Positions 11,250 to 22,529 of a stretch of 64,000 bases of DNA are shown piece after piece. Location: contig CM058230.1 of NCBI GenBank assembly GCA_030180135.1, forward strand, positions 24,326,067 to 24,390,066, written 5' to 3'. Source of the DNA: Orychophragmus violaceus (taxonomy: Eukaryota; Streptophyta; Magnoliopsida; Brassicales; Brassicaceae). The notes under the pieces were generated by a model, which was given only the letters and a program-made list of their open reading frames with translations, made no database searches and had not been told where the DNA came from. The stretch's first letter is position 1, and the number at the start of each line of letters is the position of its first letter. The position numbers and the translations under genes were made by a program.

Positions 11250-12287
11250 CACTACAAGAAATAGAATGTGTTACATCATTTATTTTATTTATTAACATCA
11301 CTTTTTGATTGATACGAATTCATTTACATCACTAATATAAATGACTTTGGAAGTGATGACTCTAATGCTTTGTATCATTTTAAACCGATTGATGCAACTA
11401 TTTTCATCATCTCGTTTAAATGACGTTAATTTCTATCACTTGCTATAAGTGATGTTAAAATCCGCATCAATCAAAATAAATGATATAAACATTAGTTTCA
11501 GTTATAACAATTGATTTTAAATATTTATATCATTTATGTTAATTGATATGATAGTTATGTCAATTATGAAAATGTGATACCAAAATCAGTATTATTTTCA
11601 ATAAATGATATGATAATTTATGTGTCGTTTGTTTATCTGATATAAATCAATATATTATATTAACCTAATTTTTTTCTTTTTCCTAAACATAAATTTTTTT
11701 TTATCTAGATTAACCTATATTTTTTTATAGAATAAATATCTACTAAAATATTTATTTTTGGCAACCTAAACATTTTTTAAATAAAAAAAAAATATTTCTA
11801 TTGGTTGTCAATAATATAATTAATTGTCCTACATAGATGGAAGACATGGTATTCCATTATATAGGAAAAAGCTTGTGCTCCTTCCTCTTGTTCCAACCGA
11901 TGTGGGACAAACGTAAATTACTATAGATCTGTATCATTTTGAGTGAACTGATTTTAAGCAAGTATCAATAATCATAACTGATGTTAAGCCACATATGTTC
12001 TGTCATTTATTATTGATACTAATTTTATATCTTTTAGTTAAGTGATACTAATAAAATCCAACAAATGTTTCATTTAGGCAACTCATATAAATATAGATAA
12101 TTGTGTTAGTTCTTAAAAATGATGTAAATTAATATTGATTTGTATCAGTTTTATTTTAAATGATGTTAATCATCTTAATATACTATCAGTTATTGTAAAT
12201 GATTTAAAATCACATATTTAAAGTCAATTTTCAATAAATGATTTTAACTATCATTAATTATTTTTTTGACATTTCATAAGTGATGTT
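11250..12287 (+). mobile_element. Non-autonomous CACTA-like element, left part
   Basis: It begins CACTACAAGAAA at 11250-11261, the classic En/Spm (CACTA) terminus. It contains no coding sequence but many short direct and inverted copies of motifs such as AAGTGATG, AAATGATGTTAA and TATCATTTA, like the subterminal repeats bound by CACTA transposase. The gypsy element at 12288-27974 interrupts it near the right end. A degenerate right terminus, TTGTAGGG at 27978-27985, may be the other end (TTGTAGTG expected). A 3-bp target duplication could not be confirmed. Confidence 0.55.
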
Positions 12288-12802
12288 TGTTTGGGCCCAA
12301 ATTCACTCCCAAGTGAATTGGTTGGATAAGGCCTCATGTGTCTTCAACGAACAGGCTCAAAAGCGTTCACGTCTAAGCCCAAGTCGACAAAGGAGGCTCC
12401 GACTTCACAGTACAGCTCGGTAGATGACAATTTGGACCGTTAGCAACAAGCCGACTAAGAAGGAGGAGACGAGTCAACACACGATCCCGGAGATCTTGTG
12501 GACCGTTGGAACTAACTCCTCGGAGCAAGGAAAGCAGTTGGGAGAACCAAGGTTATATAAGAAGACTCCGAGGACTTGAAGAAGGCATCCGATTCCTTAC
12601 ATTATACTCTAACCTAGCATTAAGACTTTGTAATCGCTATTCAGCTCGAGTTCTTACTGTTCTTATATAAAAATCAATACAAATCTATTTTTCACCATTG
12701 TTAAGCTCCTTGATCTAGTTCGACCAAGAATCTAGCCCACCTATTTTGTAAATCAGCTCGTCTAAACACTCTAAAAACTGAGTGTGGGTTTTAGGATCCA
12801 CA
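12288..12802 (+). repeat. Gypsy 5' LTR
   Basis: It starts TGTTTGGGCCC, ends GGATCCACA, and carries a TATATAA box at 12554-12560 that should drive the genomic transcript. It pairs with the LTR at 27462-27974. Confidence 0.95.
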
Positions 12803-12805
12803 TTT

Positions 12806-12823
12806 TGGCGCCGTATGTGGGGA
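12806..12823 (+). promoter_or_regulatory. Primer binding site, tRNA-Asp-like (gypsy)
   Basis: TGGCGCCGTATGTGGGGA lies three bases after the LTR. It shares TGGCGCCG and GGGGA with the tRNA-Asp site seen in elements A and B but differs in the middle, so the primer tRNA is not certain. Confidence 0.75.
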
Positions 12824-12877
12824 GATTCATAGATACTCTTTACACACGAACCTGATCAATAGCCTACTAGCGTGGAG

Positions 12878-13637
12878 ATGGATCCCAACGTAACGTCTCC
12901 GATCGGATCACCGAGATCGCAAGATCTTGACCAGACGAACGTAAACGTTCAAACCGAGAATACCGGATCAGAGTCAGCATTGACTCAAGCGGGATCCAGA
13001 GCAGTGAACCGCGTTCCTGCACTCCAGCCAACGGGAGTTGCGCCTCCGGGCTCAACTTCACAGACAACCGAGAGAACGAACTCTCGAACCTGGATACGGT
13101 CCGAGGATCGCTCCCAAGGGGACGTGCAAATCCCTCGGATTGTTCCGCAGACTCGCCCTGATTCGCCAAGCCTGACGAGATCCGTCACCGATGGCATGGC
13201 AGAGCTCCGTAAAATGCTAGCAGTCCTAATCGACAGATCGCACGATCAAGAAGTCACACAACGGACTGTATTAGCCCGGCTAGATATGCACAACATGAGT
13301 CTGCTAAACCTCGGAAACAGGCCACGGCCCGTCGCAGGAACTACGGCAGACACCTCCACGAGAAGTCCACTACCTCGCATGCGTCTGGACTTCGAGGAGG
13401 AGTATGTAACTCCCGAGGCCCAGAGACAGACTGTCGCGACGGGAAACAGCAGCCATCCGGTGTTTAGCCCGATCTTGGGAAATACACTTCCCGGCTCAAA
13501 CACCGTGGCTTCGACCTCAACGGGCATTACAGCCCCTGATGGGAAGCGGCTACCGACGCCCCCACCCATGCCATCAAGCTACGAAACAAACAGGCATCGG
13601 GCGTTAGGGGCATCAGCCTTCACCTCCAGCACGCGTC
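12878..13637 (+). pseudogene. gag: Gypsy gag, N-terminal part, interrupted by Copia-3
   Basis: An ATG at 12878 (MDPNVTSPIGSP) opens a frame that runs without stops into the Copia-3 LTR at 13638. The protein is Ser/Thr/Pro-rich and probably disordered, as is usual for the N-terminus of plant Tat Gag. After the insertion the same frame resumes at 20845. The insertion therefore broke an otherwise open gag and has not been followed by decay of this part. Confidence 0.8.
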
Positions 13638-14299
13638 TGAAGGAATTTCTAGCAGTTCTAATCAGGATTAGCAACCCTAGTCTGAATTCCGAGCCTAAGA
13701 TCTAAGGTTCATGTAATTGAATCTATCAGATCTCGAGATTACCTGATGAATATGCAGCGGAAGTGTTTGCAGATAATCGAGATCACGAAGCGCCTCAAGT
13801 ACTGCGCCTCTACTGGTATCCACACGCACACAAACTGGACCGCAGGGATGCTAGTGCCTTACAGAGATCCAATCTCCAGAGAGGTGTATTTCTGTGTTCT
13901 GGTGGCTGTTTATTAGGTTAGTTTTGAGTTTAGGTCGACCATATATCTTATATATGTCGGCTTAAACCACAACGGAATTAACCAACGATTAAACCAAATT
14001 AATCTGATTAATCCGCGAGTGCATCGATCGATGCTATCCCAGAACATTGATATCGAATGCATATCACATATGCATTCACTGGATCATTACATTAATGATC
14101 AACCTCGTCTTTAACGCCCAGTTTGCTTAGGTGAGTGACCCTGTAGGATCATATAACACTAGCAATGAGTTCTCAACTCATTGATCATAAGTGGCTTCTA
14201 GCAAAGCGTTATGACTACCTAGTGTTATGTGATTGTCTCATCTCGACTGTACGACTTTCACTTAGAGCAAGTACAATAGATTTCAGGACATTCCCAACA
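13638..14299 (-). repeat. Copia-3 3' LTR, 662 bp
   Basis: On the plus strand it reads TGAAGGAATTTC to TTCCCAACA; on the element strand it starts TGTTGGGAATGTCCTGAAAT. It lacks one 21-bp unit present in the 5' LTR, located at the ATCGATCGATGC motif at about 14021-14034. This would fit slippage or recombination between copies of that motif. Confidence 0.95.
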
Positions 14300-15131
14300 A
14301 TCTCCCACTTGTACTGGAATCATCTATTCCTTTAATCCTTTTGTAGCTATATCTCAATCTAGCATAAGGCAAACACTGTGTCATCCTTATTCAACTAGAT
14401 TACGTTTATCGAATCCCGATTTGTACTGATGAACAACAAACGACTGACAATCACCTCGTTTGAGCGCGGCCACGCATTTCCAGTATCAAATCTTCGATAG
14501 GCCCAGAGATATTTAACTCCTGTTATATAGGAGGTACAAATCCCATCTTATTCCATCCATGTCTCTTTTATATCTCATGATCCGCCTAATCAGTGTCTTT
14601 ATGATCACCAGTTACGGCTGACGTTTGACAAAGTCAAGACGAACCAATCCATATAAGAGAGGACATGATGAACTCAGGTCTAAGGACTACTCTCTTTAGT
14701 CGTAATGAGAAACTCTTATGACACTCATATAACATCTTGTAGAGTTCTCATTAACGGGTCAAGTCCAATCATGTGTTCTCTAACACATATCTATGTGATT
14801 GACTTTAATACACTTATTAAATGACTCCATGAAACATAGTCATCAGTCACCTCACATACTAGTCTCACGTGGTTGTTAGTGTCCCATTTTAACAACCTCG
14901 ACTAGGGACCATTTATAATTTATGTCATTTGTTTCTTATAGGGTTTCATGATCAAGTCACATACTTGATGACCTATAAAATGTCATAAATTACTTTGGGA
15001 CAATATATATATTTAATTATTCACAATTAAATAATGCTGAAACAATTTCATTAATATAACATAACTAAATTATGTTTTTCGAACATCAAGTCATAACTAA
15101 AAACCAAATATAACTCCCACTGAAAACAAGA
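14300..15131 (-). other. Copia-3 3' noncoding region and polypurine tract
   Basis: No gene is supported. The polypurine tract is the complement of TCTCCCACTT at 14301-14310, next to the LTR. The region matches those of Copia-1 and Copia-2 in length and in blocks. Confidence 0.8.
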
Positions 15132-18100
15132 TCATATCTTAAGAGATCTAATGCCTACAGCAGCAGTGTGAAACTCATGCTTAGGCCTTGGGAGGGGATT
15201 GGTCAGTGGATCAGCAACATTCTCATCCGTAGGGACTCTGCTGATCTTCACATCTCCTCTATTCACAATATCACGGATAAGGTGATATCGCCTTTCTATG
15301 TGTTTGGATTTCTGGTGTGATTTGGGTTCCTTTGCTTGCGCAATGGCTCCATTGTTGTCACAATACAAAGCCACTGGCTCAGAAATGCTAGGAATCACAC
15401 CAAGTTCAGTGATGAACTTCTTGATCCAAACAGCCTCCTTTGCCGCTTCAGAAGCAGCGAGGTACTCAGCTTCAGTGGTGGAATCTGCTACAGTGTCCTG
15501 CTTGGAACTCTTCCAGCTGACTGCACCGCCATTCAGGCAGAAGATGTAACCAGATTGCGATCGGAAATCATCTTTGTCTGTCTGAAAACTTGCGTCTGTG
15601 TAACCACTTACTACCAGCTCATCACTTCCTCCATACACCAAGAATTTATCTTTAGTATTTCTCAAATACTTCAGAATATTCTTGACTGCTGTCCAGTGAC
15701 TTTCACCTGGATCCGATTGGTATCTACTCGTCATGCTTAAAGCACAAGCAACATCTGGACGAGTGCAGAGCATGGCATACATGATGGATCCCAACGCCGA
15801 GACATAGGGAATCCGACTCATGCGTTCTCGCTCAGCAGGTGTCTCAGGACACTGCTTCTTGCTGAGACTTATGCCATAAGACATTGGTATGAAGCCCTTC
15901 TTGGAATCTTGCTTTCTGAACCTGTGTAAGACTTTATCGATATAAGTGTCTTGACACAGTCCGATCAACTTGTTTAATCTATCTCTATAGATTCTTATTC
16001 CAAGAATATACGCGGCTTCACCCATGTCTTTCATTGAAAAACAACTTCCAAGCCAAGTCTTAACAGACTGTAACAACGGAACGTCATTTCCGAGAAGGAG
16101 TATGTCATCTACATACAACACGAGAAATGCAACTGCGCTCCCACTAGTCTTCTTGTAAACACATGGTTCTTCTTCGCTTCTGATGAAATCAAACTTTTTG
16201 ACTGCTTCATCAAAACGAAGATTCCAACTCCGAGATGCTTGCTTCAATCCATAAATGGATCGATGAAGTTTGCATACTTTCCTAGCTGTATTTGGATCGA
16301 TGAAACCTTCGGGTTGTGTCATGTACACATCCTCTTCCAGAATTCCATTAAGGAAAGCTGTTTTCACGTCCATCTGCCAGATCTCATAATCATAATGAGC
16401 AGCTGTTGCTAGGAGAATCCGAATGGATTTAAGCATGGCGACAGGTGAATAGGTTTCTTCATAGTCAATACCATGAATTTGTTTGAAACCTTTTGCCACT
16501 AGCCTTTCTTTATATATCTGAATATTTCCATCCACATCAATTTTCTTCTTGAAAATCCATTTACACTCAATGGCTCTTGCACCATCGGGTAAATCAACCA
16601 AAGTCCATACTTGGTTCTGTGACATGGATCCCATTTCGGATTCAGTGGCTTTCAGCCACTTTTCGGAGTCAGGGCTCATCATTGCTTCTTCAAAATTCGC
16701 TGGCTCGTCACTGTCAATGATCAACAAATCATGACAATTGGTTACGAGAAATCCATATCTCTCGGGTTCGTGACGGATCCTTTCGGATCGGCGAATTTCA
16801 GGCTCCACAGGCGCCGTCTCTACAACTCTTTGTAGATCCAACTGTTGCTCTTCCTCTACGGGTTGAGCATTTTCCTGCGGTTTTCGAACTTCTTCGACTT
16901 GTACTTTACTCCCACTGTTTCTCTTGGAAAGAAATTCTCTCTCAAGAAAGACGCAGTTCCGAGCAACAAACACTTTGTTCTCGGATTGGTTGTAAAAGTA
17001 GTATGCCTTGGTTTCCTTAGGATAACCAACGAAGTAGCATTTATCAGATTTGGGCTCGAGCTTATCTGTAATTAATCTCTTAACATAAGCTTCACAACCC
17101 CAAATCTTCAGGAAAGACACATTCGGAACATTTCCAGTCCACATCTCATGTGGTGTCTTTGCAACTGATTTTGACGGAACCCTATTTAGTGTAAACGCAG
17201 ACGTTTCTAGAGCGTATCCCCAAAAGGATAATGGAAGAGTTGAGAGACTCATCATTGATCGAACCATATCTAATAAAGTCCGATTCCTCCTCTCAGACAC
17301 GCCATTCCATTGTGGTGTTCCAGGAGGAGTGAGTTGTGAAACAATTCCACAATCTCTCAAATGATCACTGAATTCTTGGCTTAAGTATTCTCCTCCACGA
17401 TCTGATCGAAGAGCCTTAATACTTTTGCCAAGTTGATTCTGTACTTCATTTTGGAACTCTTTGAACTTTTCAAAGGATTCCGACTTGTGTCTCATTAAAT
17501 AGACATAGCCATACCTGCTGAAATCATCAGTGAAGGTAATGAAGTATCGAAAATTTCCTCTGGCACTTGTGCTCATTGGGCCGCATACATCTGTATGTAT
17601 AAGGCCCAACAGGTCACTGGCCCTTTCGTTTGATTTGTTGAAAGGGGCCTTAGTCATTTTGCCTAGTAAACAAGATTCACATTTCTCACATGATTCATAA
17701 TCAAATGAGCCCAAAAGCCCATCACTATGGAGCTTTTGAATCCGTTTCTCGTTTATGTGGCCCAAACGACAATGCCATAGAAAAGTCTGATTCGTGTCAT
17801 TTGATTTGAATCTCTTGGTGTTAATGTTATAGATTTCTGTGCTTTGGTTTAGAACATAAAGCCCATTCTCTAATGGGCTGCTACCATAATACATATCATT
17901 GTAATCAAAAGAACAACACTTATTCTTAATTGAAAACTGATATCCTTCCAAATCCAAAACAGGAATAGAAATAATATTTCTGCTTATAGCAGGTACATAG
18001 TAGCAATTATGAAGTTCTAAAACCAAACCAGAAGGTAAAGACAAGTTAAATGTTCCTACGGCTAATGCGGCAACTCTTGCTCCATTCCCCACACGCAGGT

Positions 18101-19097
18101 CCACTTGTCCCTTTTCTAACGTCCTACTGTTGCTTAGGCCCTGCATATTTGTACAAATATGAGCACCACAGCCGGTATCCAATACCCAAGAAGTAGAACC
18201 AGAAGTAGTAACATTTACTTCTATAACATAAATACCTGAAGATGAAGTCTTGAAAGTCTTCTTCTTCTTCTTCTTCTCTTCCAAGAATTTGTTGCAATTT
18301 CTCTTCCAATGCCCAGGCTCTTTACAGTAATGGCACTTATCATTCTCAGATGGGTCCGTCTTGGGCTTCGGGGCTGGCGCAGGCGTGTCCTGGTTCTCAA
18401 CCGGGACTGCCTTGCCCTTTCCCTTGCCTTTGCCAAGTTTCTTAAACTTCTTACCCCCTTGTACCATAAGTACATTAGGAGTGCCCTTCCTGATATTAGG
18501 CTCAGCTGTCTTGAGCATGCCATGCAGTTCAGTCAACGTCTTCGTCAAGTTGTTCATGTTATAGTTCATAACAAACTGATCATAACTTGACGGCAGTGAC
18601 TGCAGAATGATGTCAGTAGCCAACTCTTGGCTAATGGGACAATCCAGTCTCCCCAGGTTATCAATATAACCCATCATCTTAATGACATGAGGACTGACCG
18701 GACTGTCCTTTGGTAGCTTGCATTCAATGAGAGATTTAACCGTCTGGTATCTCTCAGTTCGTGCTTGCTCCTGAAACATGCTTTTCAGGCTAGTAATCAT
18801 CTCCACTGGCGACTCCACGTTCTCGTATTGCTTCTGCAAGTCCGAGTTCATGGTAGCCAACATGAGACAATTCACATCGACCACATCATTGGAATGCTTG
18901 TCCCAAGCACTCCTTTCTGCATGTGCAGCATTGGATCTCGGTTTTTCAGGGAGAACATTTTCAAGGACATAGTCCCGCTTCTCCTGCTTGAGAACAATTC
19001 TCAAGTTCCGATACCATTCGAGAAAATTCGATCCATTTAACTTGTCCTTCTCAAGGACGGATCGCAGGGAGAAAGAATTATTATGAGTAGTAGTCAT
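15132..19097 (-). CDS. gag-pol: Copia-3 Gag-Pol polyprotein, intact, about 1321 aa
   Basis: One open frame encodes all copia functions. Approximate residues: Gag start with LEKDKLNGSNFLEW (13-26), zinc knuckle CHYCKEPGHWKRNC near 260, protease active site LDTGCGAH near 308, integrase zinc finger starting WHCRLGH near 450, integrase core with HTDVCGPM, LRSDRGGEY and WNGVSERRNRT (about 520-625), RT with MDVKTAFLNG (about 930) and catalytic LYVDD (about 1015), and RNase H with TDASF and TEAEYLAA (about 1180-1220). The length is normal for the superfamily. I chose the ATG at 19097 because related elements begin there, two bases after a CAG; an in-frame ATG at 19109 would add four residues. One oddity is LTNPL near the C-terminus where LTKPL is usual. 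The product would assemble particles, copy element RNA and insert the DNA. Confidence 0.95.
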   Translation of the reverse strand: MTTTHNNSFSLRSVLEKDKLNGSNFLEWYRNLRIVLKQEKRDYVLENVLPEKPRSNAAHAERSAWDKHSNDVVDVNCLMLATMNSDLQKQYENVESPVEMITSLKSMFQEQARTERYQTVKSLIECKLPKDSPVSPHVIKMMGYIDNLGRLDCPISQELATDIILQSLPSSYDQFVMNYNMNNLTKTLTELHGMLKTAEPNIRKGTPNVLMVQGGKKFKKLGKGKGKGKAVPVENQDTPAPAPKPKTDPSENDKCHYCKEPGHWKRNCNKFLEEKKKKKKTFKTSSSGIYVIEVNVTTSGSTSWVLDTGCGAHICTNMQGLSNSRTLEKGQVDLRVGNGARVAALAVGTFNLSLPSGLVLELHNCYYVPAISRNIISIPVLDLEGYQFSIKNKCCSFDYNDMYYGSSPLENGLYVLNQSTEIYNINTKRFKSNDTNQTFLWHCRLGHINEKRIQKLHSDGLLGSFDYESCEKCESCLLGKMTKAPFNKSNERASDLLGLIHTDVCGPMSTSARGNFRYFITFTDDFSRYGYVYLMRHKSESFEKFKEFQNEVQNQLGKSIKALRSDRGGEYLSQEFSDHLRDCGIVSQLTPPGTPQWNGVSERRNRTLLDMVRSMMSLSTLPLSFWGYALETSAFTLNRVPSKSVAKTPHEMWTGNVPNVSFLKIWGCEAYVKRLITDKLEPKSDKCYFVGYPKETKAYYFYNQSENKVFVARNCVFLEREFLSKRNSGSKVQVEEVRKPQENAQPVEEEQQLDLQRVVETAPVEPEIRRSERIRHEPERYGFLVTNCHDLLIIDSDEPANFEEAMMSPDSEKWLKATESEMGSMSQNQVWTLVDLPDGARAIECKWIFKKKIDVDGNIQIYKERLVAKGFKQIHGIDYEETYSPVAMLKSIRILLATAAHYDYEIWQMDVKTAFLNGILEEDVYMTQPEGFIDPNTARKVCKLHRSIYGLKQASRSWNLRFDEAVKKFDFIRSEEEPCVYKKTSGSAVAFLVLYVDDILLLGNDVPLLQSVKTWLGSCFSMKDMGEAAYILGIRIYRDRLNKLIGLCQDTYIDKVLHRFRKQDSKKGFIPMSYGISLSKKQCPETPAERERMSRIPYVSALGSIMYAMLCTRPDVACALSMTSRYQSDPGESHWTAVKNILKYLRNTKDKFLVYGGSDELVVSGYTDASFQTDKDDFRSQSGYIFCLNGGAVSWKSSKQDTVADSTTEAEYLAASEAAKEAVWIKKFITELGVIPSISEPVALYCDNNGAIAQAKEPKSHQKSKHIERRYHLIRDIVNRGDVKISRVPTDENVADPLTNPLPRPKHEFHTAAVGIRSLKI

Positions 19098-20143
19098 AGC
19101 TGAGAACATAGAAAAGAAAAAGGTTTAGTTATGATGTTCAAGAAATGAGAAATCTTAACTTTTAAGAAAACTCGCATTATATTCAATCAATGCTTCCTCA
19201 GATGAATATAATGATCCAAGACCCATATTTTACTAAATTCAAGTGAGCCACTGGCTATCACTCAACTTTAGCTATTTAGGTAAGCAACAACCTTGCTAGT
19301 TATATCCAATATAACTCTTGGTTGTGGATCGACATCTTATGTCCAATCCACCTGATGTCTCTGAGCCCAAAACGATTTTGATGGCCCAGTCAAGTAAACC
19401 AATCTCTTTAGTCACGTAATTGTCGATGTCTTGCACTACAAGTCCATCAACACGATTACCTCTGCCTTACTCATGAAATTGTGGACATCTTGCACTGCAA
19501 GTCTATCACACAACTAAATGGGTCTTGACAGTTGACAAGATTGGAAAGACATCAAGTACACTTGATATTTGGTTGAGGAACGGAACCATTTAAAACGTTC
19601 AGTTTTACTATATTTTAATTCTTATAATTAATCAATCCGCGATAACCGATCAATCCAATTGATCCGGTTTTGAATACCGGTCAGCGTCGATCGATGCTAC
19701 ATTAGCATCGGTCGATGCCAACCTAATCAAACCAATCGCATTTAAACCATTCACAGCGTTCGACCATTATTAACCAAGCTCGATAACCGGTCCAATCCAA
19801 TTGAACCGATCCAATTATCTCGCGAGGCTGTGTCAATTGCATCGATCGACACTAGGCGAAAACTAGGTTTATTCGGGTTTTCGCCCTGCATCGATCGTTG
19901 CCGGATTGGCAACGATCGACACCATGCGAAAAACCCTAAATTTATTCGGGTTTTCGCTCTGTGTCGATCGATGCCCGATTGGCAATGATCGACACTATGC
20001 GAAAAACCTTAAAACGTTTTCGAACAAAACCCTAAACTAGGTTACTTTGATCAAAACGAGTTTTAGCATGCTTGTATCAATTATACAAAGATCTAGGTTC
20101 AACTAATCTAATCATCATGCTACAGATTCAATGGAACCCTAAA
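19098..20143 (-). other. Copia-3 leader with ATCGATCG-type hairpin motifs
   Basis: This untranslated leader lies between primer site and gag. It has at least seven near-palindromes of the type TGCATCGATCGTTGC at 19685-19995. It ends, on the element strand, in a pyrimidine-rich tract and CAG two bases before the gag ATG, a possible splice acceptor. No coding frame is supported. Confidence 0.75.
19684..19997. repeat. Cluster of ATCGATCG near-palindromes (Copia-3 leader)
   Basis: Copies lie at about 19685, 19705, 19839, 19888, 19909, 19961 and 19981. The pair at 19890-19918 forms 12-bp arms (TCGATCGTTGCC and GGCAACGATCGA) around a 5-nt loop, GGATT, and is followed by ACACCATGCGAAAAA. The same composite design occurs in elements A and B. 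Confidence 0.8.
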
Positions 20144-20155
20144 GCTCTGATACCA
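20144..20155 (-). promoter_or_regulatory. Primer binding site, initiator tRNA-Met (Copia-3)
   Basis: GCTCTGATACCA on the plus strand is the complement of TGGTATCAGAGC and lies next to the LTR boundary at 20157. Confidence 0.95.
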
Positions 20156-20156
20156 C

Positions 20157-20839
20157 TGAAGGAATTTCTAGCAGTTCTAATCAGGATTAGCAACCCTAGT
20201 CTGAATTCCGAGCCTAGGATCTAAGGTTCATGTAATTGAATCTATCAGATCTCGAGATTACCTGATGAATATGCAGCGGAAGTGCTTGCAGATAATCGAG
20301 ATCACGAAGCGCCTCAAGTGCTGCGCCTCTACTGGTATCCACACGCACACAAACTGGACCGCAGGGATGCTAGTGCCTTACAGAGATCCAATCTCCAGAG
20401 AGGTGTATTTCTGTGTTCTGGTGGCTGTTTATTAGGTTAGTTTTGAGTTTAGGTCGACCATATATCTTATATATGTCGGCTTAAACCACAACGGAATTAA
20501 CCAACGATTAAACCGAATTAATCTGATTAATCCGCGAGTGCATCGATCGATGCACTATCTGCAACGATCGATGCTATCCCAGAACATTGATATCGAATGC
20601 ATATCACATATGCATTCACTGGATCATTACATTAATGATCAACCTCGTCTTTAACGCCCAGTTTGCTTAGGTGTGTGACCCTGTAGGATCATATAACACT
20701 AGCAATGAGTTCTCAACTCATTGATCATAAGTGGCTTCTAGCAAAGCGTTATGACTACCTAGTGTTATGTGATTGTCTCATCTCGACTGTACGACTTTCA
20801 CTTAGAGCAAGTACAATAGATTTCAGGACATTCCCAACA
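20157..20839 (-). repeat. Copia-3 5' LTR, 683 bp
   Basis: It has the same ends as the 662-bp copy and contains two ATCGATCG motifs (about 20541 and 20563) where the other LTR has one. A TATATAAG-like promoter element lies on the minus strand around 20461-20477. The CACACACCTAAGCAAACTGG block (about 20662-20681, minus strand) is shared with the Copia-2 LTR. Confidence 0.95.
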
Positions 20840-20844
20840 GCGTC

Positions 20845-22529
20845 CTCCAGTAACAGAACCAGGGACTAACACCGCTCGGCCTCCCCCGAGCGAGATAGCC
20901 CAACAAGCTAGAACTAGGGGACCAAACAACACGCGTCCGCGGAGCACGCAGCTCCCCATGTTCGACCAACGAACCGATATAAACGACGAAGGCATATATG
21001 CCAAGCTCCAGCGTCTGCAAGCTGCGGTCCACTCGGCAACGAGCGCGGCTCCGGACATCGATCAGGTTATCGAGGAGACCCGCCGAACCCCATTCACGGA
21101 CAGGATCACCAGCGCGAGGATCCAGAATACTGGGAAGATCAAAATCCCAGAATACGCGGGAACTACGGACCCGAAGGCCCACGTCAGAGCTTTCAGGCTC
21201 GCGGTCTCCCGAGCACACCTCACCGATGAAGAAAAAGAAGCAGGGTATTGCAGACTTTTCGCCGAAAATCTCACCGATACCGCACTAGAATGGTTCGCTA
21301 GTCTAGAAGGAAACTCGATCGATAACTTCACACAGCTCGTATCGATTTTCCTAAAGCAGTACTCGATCTTCATCGAAGAAAAAACTTCGGAAGCCGACCT
21401 TTGGGCTCTAAAGCAGGGATCGGACGAAACTCTCAGAGCCTACACCGCTAGGTTCAGAGAAGTCAAATCGCGTATAGCATACGCAAACGAGACCATATCA
21501 ATCGCGGCTCTGGAAAACGGACTCATGTACACGTCGGAGTTCAGAAAAGAGCTCGCGGTTCGACCATGCACGTCTTTGGACGATGCGCTGCACAAAGCTA
21601 CTTACTACGCAAAATACGAAGAAACCGTAGCTTCAGCAAAAGAAGAGTCAGGCCAGAAGAAAACCAGCAAAAAGGAATCCTCTGGCAAGGGACAACACTG
21701 CCTGACAGTAGATGGCAAGCCTCAATGGCGCAAGCCTTACGATGCAAACAAGTATTGTAAATACCACGACAAGAAAGGGCACTTCTCCGAAGAGTGCAGA
21801 TCCAAAGACCGCCTGCTGGCAGCTAAAAACGACAGCAGCGAGGCTCCGGAATCGGAGGAGAAAGAGCCCGAAAAGAAAGATAAAGGAAAGAGCAAGTCGA
21901 AAAGCAAAAATAATTCGCAATCTAAGCGCGAGAGGACTCCAGAAAAGGAGGGATCAGATTCCCCAGTCCCCTCTCGAAAACGCATAGATGCAATTTTTAG
22001 CTTAGCTCGCTGCGGGGGATCAATGAGGTCGGTCATCACACCACCCCCAGCTCCTAAGAAACCGGCCAGCCAGTGCTTGCCTAAGCTCGGGCTTTGTAGT
22101 TCGAACCTCCCCAAAACAATAAACTTTATATCGGGAGGTTCGAGGTTTTGTCGGAATTCGGTAAACTCGATCAAAGCTCACCATAGACGAGTTGCGAATG
22201 AACTCAGGGAAATGGTCCCGATCGAAGGACCAGACACTCACATAACATTCTCTGAGAGCGAAACCTTCAAACTCGACAAACCGCATGATGACGCTTTAGT
22301 AATCCAACTCGACGTAGACGGATTCGAACTCTCAAGAGTCATGATTGACACCGGGAGCTCAGTAGATCTCCTGTTCTACGACGCCTTCAGAAAGATGGGC
22401 TTCAAAGATTCAATGTTGACCGGAGGGAAAACCCCACTAACCGGGTTCGACGGCGAAACCACCTACTCGATGGGAACTATAAAACTCCCATCCATCGCCG
22501 AGGGCAACAAGAAATCCTGGAGTTTGTAG
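20845..22529 (+). pseudogene. gag: Gypsy Gag C-terminal part and protease
   Basis: This is the continuation of the frame broken at 13637. It holds the retrotransposon Gag capsid region (ALEWFASLEGNSIDNFTQL near 21286-21340, then LWALKQGSDETLRAYTARF near 21399-21455), a CHC-type zinc knuckle YCKYHDKKGHFSEEC near 21755-21800, a Lys/Glu-rich linker, and an aspartic protease with MIDTGSSVDLLFYDAF near 22344-22390. A +1 frameshift close to 22500 ends the frame at 22529 just after the protease. Protease-to-RT linkage continues in another frame. An internal ATG at 20958 is not the true start. Confidence 0.85.

Larger units (their letters stand above)
13638..20839 (-). mobile_element. Copia-3: full-length Ty1/copia element with intact polyprotein
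   Basis: A complete 7.2-kb insertion on the minus strand inside the gypsy gag gene, flanked by perfect GCGTC duplications (13633-13637 and 20840-20844). It has two LTRs, an initiator-Met primer site, a roughly 1-kb leader, one uninterrupted gag-pol frame, a roughly 0.83-kb 3' noncoding part and a polypurine tract. The LTRs differ by about five substitutions and one 21-bp indel. All key catalytic motifs are visible, so it is the best candidate in the window for a recently or currently active element. Confidence 0.95.

Noticed and set aside
13246..13569. Minus-strand frame opposite gypsy gag
   Set aside because: It is a shadow of the GC-rich gag frame with no recognisable protein.
18221..18590. 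Arg-rich frames on both strands within Copia-3
   Set aside because: They are alternative frames across the Lys-rich zinc-knuckle region of the intact polyprotein.
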